Source: Hedera helix
Taxonomy: Eukaryota; Streptophyta; Magnoliopsida; Apiales; Araliaceae
Direction: 5' to 3'
NCBI GenBank assembly: GCA_947179155.2
Contig: OX359264.1
Coordinates: 3,034,001 to 3,098,000, forward strand
DNA: 64,000 nt
Of the stretch, positions 50,170 to 62,575 are shown in pieces. Both the position numbers and the translations under genes were made by a program. Under the pieces are notes generated by a model that was not told the origin of the DNA, searched no databases, and saw only the letters and a program-made list of their open reading frames with translations. Position 1 is the stretch's first letter, and each line of letters opens with the position of its first letter.

Positions 50170-51875
50170 ATTATGGGACAAGTGTGAATCTCGGGTGGCG
50201 GATAGAGGCGGTGCGTGTAACTATGAGGGTGGAAGATTTTTGGGTATTTGCAGAGAATTAATGGTTCTTGAAATGGGTGACAATTTAAGGGAAATAACAA
50301 GAGATAAGAAAGAGAGAGGCTTGTCAGTAAATCTCCATAGGCGTACCATCAATGAACACCTAACTACTGTTCCATTAAAAAGAAGGGTCCGCTTAATGTG
50401 TGTCATAAAGGCACACGCTAAATACGAAAAACAAGAAATAGGACCCGCTAAAAATTATTTCTTTATATAATTGCACTGAATTCAATACATGGGGTCCACT
50501 AGTATATTATTTTTTTATACATTGAATTCAGTACACCTATATAAATAAATAATATTATATATTATTTTTCGCGCTTAGTGTGTGCCCTAAGAGCACACAT
50601 TAACAAAATCCTAAAAAAGAAGAGGCTTAAATGCAGAGATAACTGAAATTGTAGCAGGGGCGATATACATAAATATATACATAGAGAGAGAAAGAATGGC
50701 TAGAGATGTTACTGTGTGATTGCAGACAAAGGTCAACCAAGGGGTAAGAGATGTATTACCAGGTCAATAAATTTGTCAGTTTGTTCATACTGGAGTGTTT
50801 AAGCCTCGTTATATTATTTTTGGTGCATTGGATTTGAGGCTTAAATATTACTCCTACTGTCTACGTCCCTTAATATATAGTATAATATTTTAGAGTTACA
50901 CATAAGTATTAAAAAAATAATTCTATAATATTAAATATAATATTAATTATCTATATTATTTTTGTATTAGAATAAAAAAATATTATTTATTGAATAAAAA
51001 GTAATGAGGAACCAAAGTTATATTCTCTCCTTTTCAATTATATAGATCGTTTAAGACATAATTATATATATTAAGAAATTTCATTAATATTAATGTTAGG
51101 TAATTAATATTGATTTGAAATTTTATTACTATTCACGTACTAATTAATTACTCTTTCTTCTCTATTTCTTAGTTACTTCATCTTTAAGGGTAAAGTAAGA
51201 AATGATTAATTTTTTTTCTCCTAGATATATGTAAAACGATTTATATTTTAGAAAGAAAAAAAATTCTAAAATAACATATATAATGGAAAAGAGAGAATAT
51301 CTAATACTTTGGATAATATTGAAAACTAAACAATTAATGTTTACTTGAAATTCTCAAACGACAAATATTAAGAAACAAAAACAATTTTCTAAAACGACAG
51401 GGACGGAAGGAGTATTTTTTTTTAAATTAAATAAATTATATTTACAAATTTTTTTTATAAACGAACAATATTTTTAAATATATTTAAATTTTCAAAAACT
51501 CTAAACACACTAAATACCTAGAATATTGTTTTTAAAATAATAATGACAAATAATACTCAATCCAACTAAAATATAGCAATGGAGTATCATTTAAAGTTGA
51601 AGATGTAATCAAAAATTAAAATATATCTTTAATTTTAATACATAGAGAATCTTTATAGAATGTATATATATGTACATATAGAGAGAGAGTTACGTAGATA
51701 TAATCATATAGAGGCTAGGAGGTAAGGAATGACATGGTAAAGGGTTAAAAAAAAAGTTAAAACCTAAAACTTTTAGTAAAGTGAGCGGTTGGATTCCCAA
51801 TTTCTGCCACCGAAGCAGTTTTACAAAGTCAACTATGTCCCCATTCCCCACGTACGCAAAGATTAAGACAACTAA
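50170..51875. other. Spacer with a Stowaway-like element
   Basis: This is the upstream flank of the pseudogene, then AT-rich DNA. A GTGTGCC(A/C)TAA...GCACAC pair (about 50,398-50,417 and 50,578-50,599) forms a short inverted repeat of roughly 200 bases. A Stowaway-like element occupies 50,851-51,412. No gene is seen. Confidence 0.5.
50851..51412. mobile_element. Stowaway-like element
   Basis: The left end TACTCCTACTGTCTACGTCC and the right end GGGACGGAAGGAGTA (reverse TACTCCTTCCGTCCC) form the inverted repeat, with TA at the borders. About 560 bases with no coding content; a second CTCTCCTTTTCAATTATATA stretch inside may be another nested MITE end. Confidence 0.5.
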
Positions 51876-52047
51876 GGTGCTGTTTGATAAAATTTTGTAT
51901 TAAGATCTGAATAATTTAGACATCTGAATAATATAGAGCATCTGAATAGAATTGTATCTGAATGAAAAAATATTGTTTGATAATCAATTTTTTCAGATGT
52001 CTGAATAACAGTATTTTACCATTTTAACCCTATGAACAGTTGAACAT

Positions 52048-52083
<36 letters not shown>

Positions 52084-52632
52084 TATACTAATAATAATTA
52101 TTATAATAATAATAATAATAATAATTATAATAATAATAATTATTATAAAAATAATAATAAATATTATTATTATAAAAATAATAATTATAATATTAATGAT
52201 AGTGCTAATAATAATACTAATAATAATAATTACTCTAATAAAAATTATGATAATAATAATTATAATAATAATAATAATCATAATTATAATTATTATAATA
52301 ATAATAATTATTATTATAATATTAATATTAATAAAAATAATAATAATTATAATAATAATAATTATACTAATAATAATTATAATTAATAATAATAATTATA
52401 GTAATAATAATATTAATTATAATAATTATAATTATTATTAATAATAATTATTATTACTATAATTATTATTATTATTATTAATTATAATATTAATATTAAT
52501 AAAAATAATTATTATTATAATAATAATTATACTAATAATACTTATAATTAATAATAATAATTATAGTAATAATAATATTAATTATAATAATAATAATTAT
52601 TATAAAAATAATAATAATTATATTAAAAATAG

Positions 52633-52673
<41 letters not shown>

Positions 52674-52700
52674 ATAATAATAATAATAATTATAATAATT

Positions 52701-52731
<31 letters not shown>

Positions 52732-52941
52732 TAATGCTAATAATAATACTAATAATAATTATTATTATTATTATAATATTAATAATAATAAAAATAATAA
52801 TTATTACAATAATAATTACACTAATAATAATTATAATTAATAATAATAATTATAGTAATAATAATATTAATTATAATAATTATTATTATTATTATTATAA
52901 AAATAATAATAATTATATTAAAAATAGTACTAATAATAATA

Positions 52942-52975
<34 letters not shown>

Positions 52976-53285
52976 TAATAAAAATTATGATAATAATAAT
53001 TATAATAATAATAATCATAATAATAATAATAATAATAATAATATTTATTATTATAATAATAATAATAATATTGAGTGTTGGATATAAAAGGAATTTGTTA
53101 ATATTGAAGATGATATTTTTGTCCAAGTTCATTAAGATGCTCCTCTTAATGGTTTAGATTTGATTTTGTATCTCAACCATTTAGAGGCATTCAGATGTAA
53201 CAAAAAAAAAAACAAACAACTTTGTTCCTCTTAGCGATTAAGAGGTTGTCCATTAAGAGTCATTAAGACACAAACAAACAGCACC
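51876..53285. mobile_element. PIF/Harbinger-type element swollen by TAA-type repeats
   Basis: The ends are GGTGCTGTTTG and CAAACAGCACC, an 11-base perfect inverted repeat, flanked by TAA at 51,873-51,875 and TAA at 53,286-53,288. Subterminal AAGATCTGAATA, CATCTGAATA and ACCATTTTAACCCTATGA motifs match the element in Y3IP1 intron 3. The middle (about 52,047-53,070) is almost entirely TAA/TTA repeats. No transposase is present; the long Ile/Asn frames are artefacts of the repeat. Confidence 0.8.
52047..53072. repeat. About 1 kb of TAA/TTA-derived repeat with higher-order units
   Basis: Trinucleotide TAA and TTA runs alternate over about 1 kb. A larger unit recurs at about 52,368, 52,530 and 52,809, containing ACTAATAATAATTATAATTA followed by ATAATAATAATTATAGTAAT, so the block has been copied in larger segments as well as by slippage. 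A pure CTA run of about 40 bases lies at 52,630-52,672. Confidence 0.9.
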
Positions 53286-54863
53286 TAACTTCTCTACTCC
53301 CTTTAGACTTTACTCATAACCATCATGCAAACTATATAACCAAAATTTACTCAATATATGAAGAAAATTCATGAATTAATTGAATTAATTTGATATTTTT
53401 ATAAAATTAAATTAAATTTATTTATAAAAATATTAAATTAACTTGTGATAAAATTAATATTTTTACAAATTAATTTAATATTTTTATAAAATTAAATAAT
53501 ACTCACTTATGATCTTTATATTATTATATATACTGTTAATTTATCAAATTTAAATTCTCTTTATTTTTTGGGGGGATGTAAGTACAATTGCATTTTTACA
53601 CAATTTACTTCTAAACGGGATGAGTTGGCTTTTCTTCTTTGGTGGTCAATCGGTTTTTGACTAGGTCGCTGTTTTTCTGATTTTTTGGTCGGACTAGATT
53701 GGACAGAAAAGTCGCCCGGTTCCGGTCGGACTGCCGGTCTGGTCCGATTTTCTAAACATTGATAAGTGCACCAATAAACAATTCAAATGCCTTGGCATTC
53801 AGTCTCGGATGTTTGGTTCAATTTAAACGATAATGATGTGCTTAATTAAATGCCTCGTCCAAATGATTGTGACAAAAAAATTATGAATTTTTAATGATGT
53901 TCTCAAATAAGCTAAATTTCTTCGCGACATATTTATAACTAGGCTCATGCCTGAAGGCATGATGCAACTAATATAACAGTTGTGTATTGTATTCAATATT
54001 TCTAGATTGAAAAATCTAAAACTGTTGTGGATTCTCAGTTCCATAATAGAACTGAGAGTCCAACTATTAATACAAAAAGATTGATACTCAATCCAGTTAT
54101 AGTTTTTTTAAAGCAAACAGTAGTGCGTTACTCATTTCCAACTTAAAATTAGTTCTTGGCTGGTTTGAACAATTAATTGATTGACGATAGCGAGTTCAAA
54201 TTTGTGTAATATAATATTTTCGGATATCCCATACACCTTTTCTTTATTGACAAAATGGAATGAGAAGTTTGGTAACATTTATTTGCCTCCAGTATCTCTA
54301 ACCATCTATCAATATGATCCATGAACAGTATTTCTTGTGGAAAAAGGGTAGTACTGCAAGCCATTTGGTGGGATCCAATGAGGGGAGAAAATGTAAAAAT
54401 TCAAAAAAAAAAGACTTTTGCATATATACCCAAAAGTATAAAATGAGCCTTCTAAGTCCAAACAAAAAAGTATTGTCATAACACCAACTAAATCGCATCA
54501 CCATAACATTTTTTCCTCTATATTTTTTCTTGAAATTGGACAAAAGATTATCATACCATGAGTCAGAGCCTACTACAATAGTTGCTCTCGATATAGCCTG
54601 CAAAAATACCAAAGAGATGACACATAATTGCCCTTACCTGAAGACACGGTGTAGATTAAAATTCTAAAAATATTTTATTATTTAAAGACTCTTTGCAATA
54701 TAAAATAACTTACAAATTAATTGGGATGAATCTGAATCGTCCCTGTGATTTCTCGCAAAAATCAATTTACATGTGGAAATATAACAACTGCAATACTCGA
54801 AAAAACAAGAAAATGGCGTCAATGCTAAAAGGGTGACTCATGTTGTTTACGTGTAATTTTTTT

Positions 54864-54955
<92 letters not shown>
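53286..54955. other. AT-rich spacer without genes
   Basis: A TTGGTCGGACTAGATTGGAC / GTCCGATTTTC pair near 53,690-53,750 looks like remains of a small transposon. The stretch ends in a TAA run followed by a TTA run (54,866-54,955) immediately before the next LTR start. No gene is seen. Confidence 0.5.
54866..54955. repeat. (TAA)n-(TTA)n inverted microsatellite
   Basis: About 13 TAA units change at 54,907 into about 16 TTA units. The two halves are reverse complements, so the tract can fold on itself. It abuts the TGTAAGACCC LTR start. Confidence 0.9.
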
Positions 54956-54956
<1 letters not shown>

Positions 54957-55731
54957 GTAAGACCCTGAATTTTATGAAATACAAAATTTAATTTTTCTTC
55001 ATATATATTTTTCTTCAAACAGTAAGTGGTTAAATTGATAAAGTTAAAAGTTAAGGATGTTATGTGCAAATTTTATTTTATCGGAGAATATTCGTTTTGT
55101 CGGGGAATATTCGTTTTGTCGGAGAATATTCGGTCGTATGACGGCACCGAAATAACTAATCATTGGTAGACCCCACAACGGAATATTTGTCGGATATAGA
55201 AAACGACAGAAGTAATCTTTTTAAATAAAAATTGTCAACGGTGTTATCACTTTTAACTGTTAAAATACTGTTGATAAAAAAATAGTAGCATATAGTACTT
55301 TATGGTATTTTACTGTAGCACACGATATTCTACAGTAGCACACGATATTGCATAGTGTCTCAAATTATTGATCTGATAGCGTGGTCATTGCACAGTATTC
55401 ATCAATAATTATTGTTACACAGTATTTTGCATCATTGATTTAATAATTATCATTACACTATATTTCATATCATTGACTCAATAATTGTTGGTGCACTGTA
55501 GTTTAAAATTATTGAACCAAATAATTGTCACAGTAGAAAATATACAGTAATTTACATTATTAAATTAATAATGATCTGTAACGTGTTTCTTACATTATTG
55601 TTGAATTATTGATGTAACATTATTTTATTATATGTGTAGGACCCACATGAAGAATAAATAAAAATATATAAAAACAAAATTAATTTTACTATTTTGAATA
55701 GTAAACATGTGGACCCTTTGTGGGGGCTACA
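54956..55731 (+). mobile_element. Third copy of the 3.8-8.9 kb LTR family, cut by the LARD
   Basis: It begins TGTAAGACCCTGAATTTTAT, as in the inner LTR at 4273-6868, and keeps the GGAGAATATTCG repeats, the CCGAAATAAC...CCACAACG segment and the CACTTTTAACTGTTAAAATA segment. Similarity fades after about 55,610. The element is interrupted at 55,732 by the long LTR retrotransposon; any remainder would lie beyond the right edge of the window. Confidence 0.7.
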
Positions 55732-58700
55732 TGATATCCCGGATATTTAAATGAATTAGAAATAAAATATTTAATATTTAATAAAGGTTGGAATTTGATA
55801 ACCTAGTAGTGATAGATAAATAGAGGTCCAAATTAAATTTAACGGATTAACTTAGATATGGTGATATCAAAATTTTTGATAAGTTAGCAAGTAAAGTGAT
55901 AATTCAATAAACTTGACTAACAACAAGTCTAATTAAATTAAGAGAATTAATTAGTGGAGTTATGTAATTATGCGACGTGGTTGAGTGTAAATTAAATATG
56001 TATTTATATGAATATATATATATGCGTGCATATTTAGTAACATAATTTAATGGTTAATTAAATTGTGATAAATAGATAGATTAATATTAAATTAATCTAA
56101 ATTTGAATTAAAAGGTTTATTGTGGAATTAATTTATTCATTAATCAACAATTATGCAAATTGTTGATAAATTATTTGTGAGGAATAATTATGTAAATTAT
56201 ATAATTATAAATTATATAAAGTAGTTGAATTAATTAAGGGAGATTAGTAATTGTATATATGTACAACATTTAATTTCATATATATGTACATATATATAAA
56301 GAGATTAAATTAATTAAGTAATTTTAAATGGTAATTGAATATATTAAATGAATATATTCTATAATTAAATAAATCATTGTAAATGATTTATGAGAGTGAG
56401 AAATTTAATTATACAATTATTTGTGTAATATTAATTAAATAATTAAATAAATTATTTAAATAAGAAATTGAGTAAATATATTATTATTTCAATGTATTTT
56501 CGGGTAAATGGAATTATTTCCATAATTGATGAGAAATGAATTATTTAATGTAAATATATTAAATAATTTAATTTATGGCCTAAATAATATATATTAAATT
56601 ATATATTGTATTTATTTTAATTTCATAATTTATTGTGAAATTGTTTTCGAGGTATGGTAATGTGTATAAATAATATATATAGATTATATATATTATTATT
56701 AGCAAACACACTCTAAAGTTTAATATCAAAATAATTGACAAGTTGTCATGAATTAAATATTCAATTAAATTGAATATAATGAGTGAATTAAATTTTATAA
56801 ATTAATTAATATGATAATTAATTAATGTAAATAATGTAAAATATTATTAATAATATTATTAGTCCATTTAGTAATTTAATACTTATGGGTTAGAATATTT
56901 AATTATTTATTCAATCTAATTATTTATTTAATCATGGATTGAATAATTAATGTGTAAATTATTAAATTAACCCAACATGGGTCAATTAATAGCCCAAATG
57001 AAGAATAATAAAATTTGACAATTTAGTAGCCCAAACAATTTAATAGAAGCCCAATTGGTATTTTAAATTAAAGCCCAATGCTTGGCCCACTTGAAAAATA
57101 CTTTATAAAACTATTAATTCTTAAAAAAAATGGCATGTGACAAACATTTTGGGACATGTATCATGATGTTGCCGGCAAAGGAGAAAAGAAAGTGAAATGA
57201 TTTGTTGTTTTCTTTTTTTTTTCATTTTTTTAAATGGTTGCTTGTATTAGGTTTTTTGTACATGAGCACCATTCCTCTTTTCACCAACCCTAGTCCTTAG
57301 CTACATTTCTTGTGTGAGTAAGCATACTAGCTTCATGATGGTCTAGATTATTAGATATAATTTCTATATCTAATATGTGTGCAAGTATACTTGCATTTAG
57401 AGAGCAACAAGTTAGTCATTTGTATACTTATATTTTTCAAGCTAGAAAGAGAGTCTAGAGAGAAGTGAGAGCAAGGATAAGGAAGGAGAAGGAATTTTTT
57501 TTTGTTCATGCCATCCTCCTTCACAACCCATTTTGGAAGAAAAATGAAGATAGCCATTAAATGAGGTAATGATTATTTTAAATGTAGTTTATTTTTAAAT
57601 TAAATAAACTAACATGTGTATATAAATATGTTAATGTAGTTAATAATATGTAGTAGTAATATTTATGTCATACTTGAGTTTAATATACTTGGTTTGTATT
57701 TTGGTATAATTTATATGCTAAAAATATGTGTTTGGTGGTGTTAAATCAAGTATCAAAATAATGTCCAAAAATAAATTTTGATAATATTTAGATTTAATGT
57801 TATAATATTATAGAACATTAAATCATGAGAAAAACAAAGTTTGAATCACTCAAAATGGAGTTATACACAAAAAGTTATGATTTGTGGTAGTTTATGTGAT
57901 GTAAAAATTTTTATAATTTTTTTTTAATATTAAATCATGAAAAATTAAATTTTCATGTTATAAATTGATATTAAGTGATTGGTAATTTTTTTGGATTTTT
58001 AAAGCTTACTTGAAGGTGTAATTTTTATTAAAGTGGTGTATTAAAGTTACTGTTCACAATCTGCTTGGAAGAAGAAAAAAACCACTGTCCGCGCCATGCG
58101 CGAGCTACTGTTTACGCCAGACGCGCTATAATACGACGTCGTTTTTGGGCGAATAAAAATTTCTTCCGCGCGTTATGCGCGGAAGCCAGTTTCGGTGACA
58201 TTAAAACGGCGCCGTTTTGGGAATATAGTTTGTCGGCGCGCGCAATGCGCGTGTACAGATTTTTTCCGGAAATTACGATACTGCCCCTCCGGTCTTTTTC
58301 TGCGTAATTACGAAATTGCCCTCGTATCAGTTTTTCGACTTAATTACAGAATTGCCATTCTGAATAATTTTAATTAATTTAAATGTTTAAAAATTAATTT
58401 AAAATTATAACAAAAATAATAATAATACAAAAATGATATTTAGGTATATAATATTATATTTTTCAAATATAATAAGTATTTAGGATTAATATTTAAATGT
58501 TGTAAATATTAATCTAGTTAGTTTAATATTATATATATATTTTTTAATATAATAAGCATTTAGGATTAATATTTAAATGTTGTAAATATTAATCTAGTTA
58601 ATATTATATCTCCTGAATTTATGATTAAACTAATTATTATTTAATTAATATTAAATAATAAACAAGAATGATAAATTAATTAATTATTATTTAATTACTA

Positions 58701-60123
58701 TTAAATAATAATTAAAGACAACTAAGATTGATTATTTAATTATTTATTATTTGATTAACTTTAAATAATAAATAAATTTAGTTAGTTATTATTTATTATT
58801 AAATAATAACTAATGATATTTGAGTATTTACTATATAATTTTATTATTTATTATTTAATTAACTTTAAATAATAAATGAATCTAGTTAATTAGTTATTAT
58901 TTATTATTAAATAATAACTAAAGATATTTGATTATTTTTAATATAATATAATTATTTATTATTTGATTAATTTTAAATAATAAATAAATCTTGTAAGTTA
59001 TTATTTATTATTAAATAATAACTAAATGTAGTTAATTACTTACTATTTAATTAATGATAAATAGTAATTAAATGAAATTAGATTTAATGAAATAAAGAAA
59101 ATGTCTTTTAACTCTTTTGTTTAAACAATTATAATAAATTGTTTAATAGTTTAATAAGTGTCCAACACTTAAGAAAAATATTTTCTAATTTATTAAATTA
59201 TTAACCTAATTTGATTGAAGGTCTATAAGGTTAATAATATTGTTTTGACTGATGTAAATTATGTGTTAGTACTTATTTGTGGTAGATAAGTTTCTTAATG
59301 AGCGTATAGTTGTACAAATACGCTGTACTAATTATTAGACCCACTTTACTAATGTTAGGTCTTTCAAAGCCAGTTAGTTAAAGCTAGACATTAATTGTAG
59401 CTGAGCAAACAGGCAAGTTTCCTAAACCCTACTCAATTTATATTCGAGCAGGATATATTATTTTATTGTTCAAGTCCCTAACTCAAATTCAATTTATTAC
59501 GTTTCAAGCATGCTATGGTTTAATTCTGTATAATTATTCCACATCTTTAAATTGTGGATTCGCACATAGTGCTTGTTGCATGTGTTCATCAGGTATGAAA
59601 GGCTGATCACCTTCATTACCATAAGGTTCAGTTAAAATTGTTCATGGTCATTATTGACACTCAACATTACTTGATTCAGTCATTCAATTATTGAAATTAT
59701 GATTCGTACTCTTTCACAATTATTATATTGTTGAAAATCCGAAAGCTTGTTCTTTCTTTCAATCATGATATATCGTTATTGTATTTAAACTTGCTGAGCA
59801 AAGTCGTTGCTCACTCTTGCTATATCATGATAACAAATTTCAGAATAATACGAATGTCCGAGGAGAGACGGAGACAGACGCAAAAGACAAGATTATAGTG
59901 TTATTCATTATAACTAAATTGTTATATGATGTAAGTAATTTTGTAAACCTTTTTATGAATCTAAAGGTAAAGATGTAAGTTAAGGTTAGAAACCTTGGGA
60001 AATGTTGTAGAATAAACAATTTATGTTTATATATTCCGCATTAGTTATAGAACATGTATGAAGATGATGTGTAGTGATGAACCAGGTCCAGGGTTAAAGG
60101 AACCCGGATTTGGGGTCGTCACA
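55732..60123 (+). repeat. Left LTR of the LARD-like element, about 4.39 kb
   Basis: It starts TGATATCCCGGATA and ends GGGGTCGTCACA, giving TG...CA ends. Its first 1.42 kb is repeated at 62,576-64,000 at a constant offset of 6,846 bases, with one substitution noticed (CAACAAG here, CAGCAAG there) and a TG/TGTA difference at the very start. It holds a CpG-rich island at about 58,080-58,270, duplicated AT units (58,480-58,605) and palindromic TTAAATAATAA repeats (58,620-59,070). Confidence 0.9.
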
Positions 60124-60126
60124 GGT

Positions 60127-60138
60127 TGGTATCAGAGC
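60127..60138 (+). other. Primer binding site for initiator tRNA-Met
   Basis: TGGTATCAGAGC, three bases after the left LTR end. This is the exact complement expected for priming by plant tRNA-iMet and is the commonest site in plant LTR retrotransposons. It fixes both the strand and the LTR boundary. Confidence 0.95.
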
Positions 60139-62560
60139 TGATAGGTTATAGTTCTTAGGTAGCAGTACCTTAGGCTATAATCATGGAAAGATAATGAAGA
60201 CAGTGGAAGGATAAACTCAGATAGAGTTTAGAAGTGAACATATACAGTTCATAAAGGAGGAAATAAATCTATATAGATACATAGATATATGAAAAGATTC
60301 AAAGAAGGATCTTCAATGAGTGTAATCCAAATAAATGGAATAAGAATCAGGGAACACTTGATTCAAGAATTTAAAAAGAGAAAGATCGTACAGTAAAATG
60401 ATCAGAGATGAATGATAAGATGATAGGATTAAACGATCCTAGAATAAAGGAGAAATAGTACAGTGAAATCAATTGTGTTATAAGATCACGATGATCATAG
60501 TAAAATCATGGAATGACAAATGGTTTGTTAAATGATAAAGAGGTGGTTTTGATAGCATGGTATTATAACAATGAAGATATTGAAATAGTAACAAGTGGAC
60601 TCTTGAAGTGTTGCGTGTGATAAGGCATGAATTGACAAAATTCATATCAAGTTAAGAGAAGTTAGAGGTTTGTAGGTTTTTAATTGAGGACTCATATTAG
60701 TGGTTGAGTTGTACAATTTCTTTGTATGGGCAGGGGATTTGTGCTTGGTTTTAGAACCGCTTAGCTTCCTATATTAATATAGTGGTTGAGTTGAACGAAC
60801 CCTTGTATGGGCGGGGGCTATGATATGTCAGCGAACCAATTTGGGAGATGCTGCTGCGAAACTTGGCACGATCAGTGTGTATCGTAGGATAAGCGTATGC
60901 ACTGATGGCAGGTGTTCCTTACAGTGTTGAACAGTTGGGAAACTGATATATTTGTTCTTGGTTTAACGACCGCTTAACTTCCTATATTGATTAGTGGCTG
61001 AGTTGACCAATTTCTTGTATGGGCAGGAGATTGTGTTTGGTTTGACGACCACTTGGCTTCCTATAATGATAATCAACTGAAACCTGGTGTCGCGCTATTC
61101 ACTATATGTATGTTGAGAAGGTGATTCTTTTCTCATGTGTATAACGGATAGGTAGAGGATGTTAAGATAAGTTCGTGTTCTGAGAACTGACACGCATAGT
61201 AAGTTCGTGACTCACAGTCATGTGGTGGAGCCCCTCAGCGAATGGGCGACTTTGGCCTGACTAGGACAAGTTCCTCAAACCATATGATTGTGGTAAGTTG
61301 CTGAGCCCAAATACGTGGTAAGTTTGATGAACAGTAGGTATGGATAGAGTTAAGTAGTCAGGTTAAGGCTATAATGGATATAGTTATTAAGCTGGAAAAG
61401 AATGTGGAGGAAAAATTTGAGGTGTTTTGAGGTTTTAGAATATTCCAAATCTTCTAGCTATGCTAGACTTTGAAATTCTTAAAAATCGTGCCAAATTCGC
61501 ACTTTTGTGCTTTTGAAAAGACAAATGTATTTTTGAAATCATTAATGCATTTAGTGCAGAGATGATAACCGATGGAGTCATCAATGCAGAGTAACCTAGT
61601 GTTGGATGTATTTTTAAGCCCACTATGGTATGATGTAATATGACAAAGTCAAAATGATTTTTAGTATTTTGAAACGTTTAAAGAAAAGTCTATGCTAATT
61701 GTTTCGGCAAGACAAATTGATTTGAAAATATCAAAATGTATTTATAAAATCATCACACGCTATTAAAGCCGTGGTGTGGGGATGCAAAGGACGGAATCCT
61801 CAACGTACTGTCAAGATGTGCGGTATCATGAAGTCATGAATTAATGACGGAATCCTCAACGTACTGTCAAGATGATGCGGTATCATGAAGTCCTATAAAT
61901 GAATTTTAGTTATTTCAACTGATCTGAAATGATTTTTGAATCGTAATATACGAATAGTTCAATGATGTGAGTCTTTGTCATTTATTTCGACTAGACACTT
62001 TTGGTCAGAAATGACTCAAGTTTTATTATCCAATCCAAATTATTTTGGAACGGAATTTTGTAGTAAGTCTGAGGTGAACAAGTGCAAAAACAAATATATT
62101 CTGTCGGTTAAAGCAGATATATTTTTGTCGGCATATAGCTCCGACTGGCGCCTAAAAACTAAGACGTTCTGCACGACGTATGGTACAATAGGCTGATCAC
62201 CTAGTGTACACCTATGGAATGTTTTCAGTCTTTGTGATTGATAAACACTCTATTTATAAGTATTTACAGGGATAAATACTATTTATTCGGAATTCAGTTA
62301 ATTCCATGTTCACAGTCTTGATGACTCCTCAGCATATTATGAAAGTTTTAATGAATATTTTGATTTTCAATTTATTCTTCTGTAAGATATTGATTTTCAA
62401 TTTATTCTTCTGCAAGATATTCCATTGTTCTGGAATTATGAGTTTAGAAGTATGAACTTCATAGAAAAGGGTGGTCATAGACTTTGATGAGTAAAGAGTT
62501 ATACTCAGAGATGAAAATTGATAGAAATGTGTATGAGATAATTTCGGGGACGAAATTTTT
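60139..62560 (+). other. Non-coding internal domain of the LARD-like element
   Basis: About 2.4 kb with stops in all frames at short intervals. It contains three related copies of a unit with TAGTGGTTGAGTTG and CTTGTATGGGCAGG (about 60,700-61,060), a duplicated GACGGAATCCTCAACGTACT unit (61,791 and 61,849) and a duplicated GATATTGATTTTCAATTTAT unit (62,365 and 62,387). No protein-coding remnant is recognisable beyond the pol-end-like sequence at its right border. Confidence 0.8.
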
Positions 62561-62571
62561 AGAAGAAGGGG
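62561..62571 (+). other. Polypurine tract of the LARD-like element
   Basis: AGAAGAAGGGG, four bases before the right LTR start TGTAATATCCCGG. It serves as the plus-strand primer in reverse transcription. Confidence 0.85.
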
Positions 62572-62575
62572 TGAA

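Noticed and set aside
52030..53132. Long poly-Ile and poly-Asn/Tyr open frames on both strands
   Set aside because: These are direct products of TAA/TTA trinucleotide repeats, which stay open in two of three frames per strand.
58065..58377. Two overlapping Arg/Ala-rich frames in the LARD LTR
   Set aside because: They arise from the CpG palindrome island; no family similarity, and they overlap one another in different frames.
61435..61623. 62-codon frame in the LARD body as a gag/pol remnant
   Set aside because: No zinc knuckle, protease, reverse transcriptase or integrase motif can be seen; it is on the opposite strand to the element.
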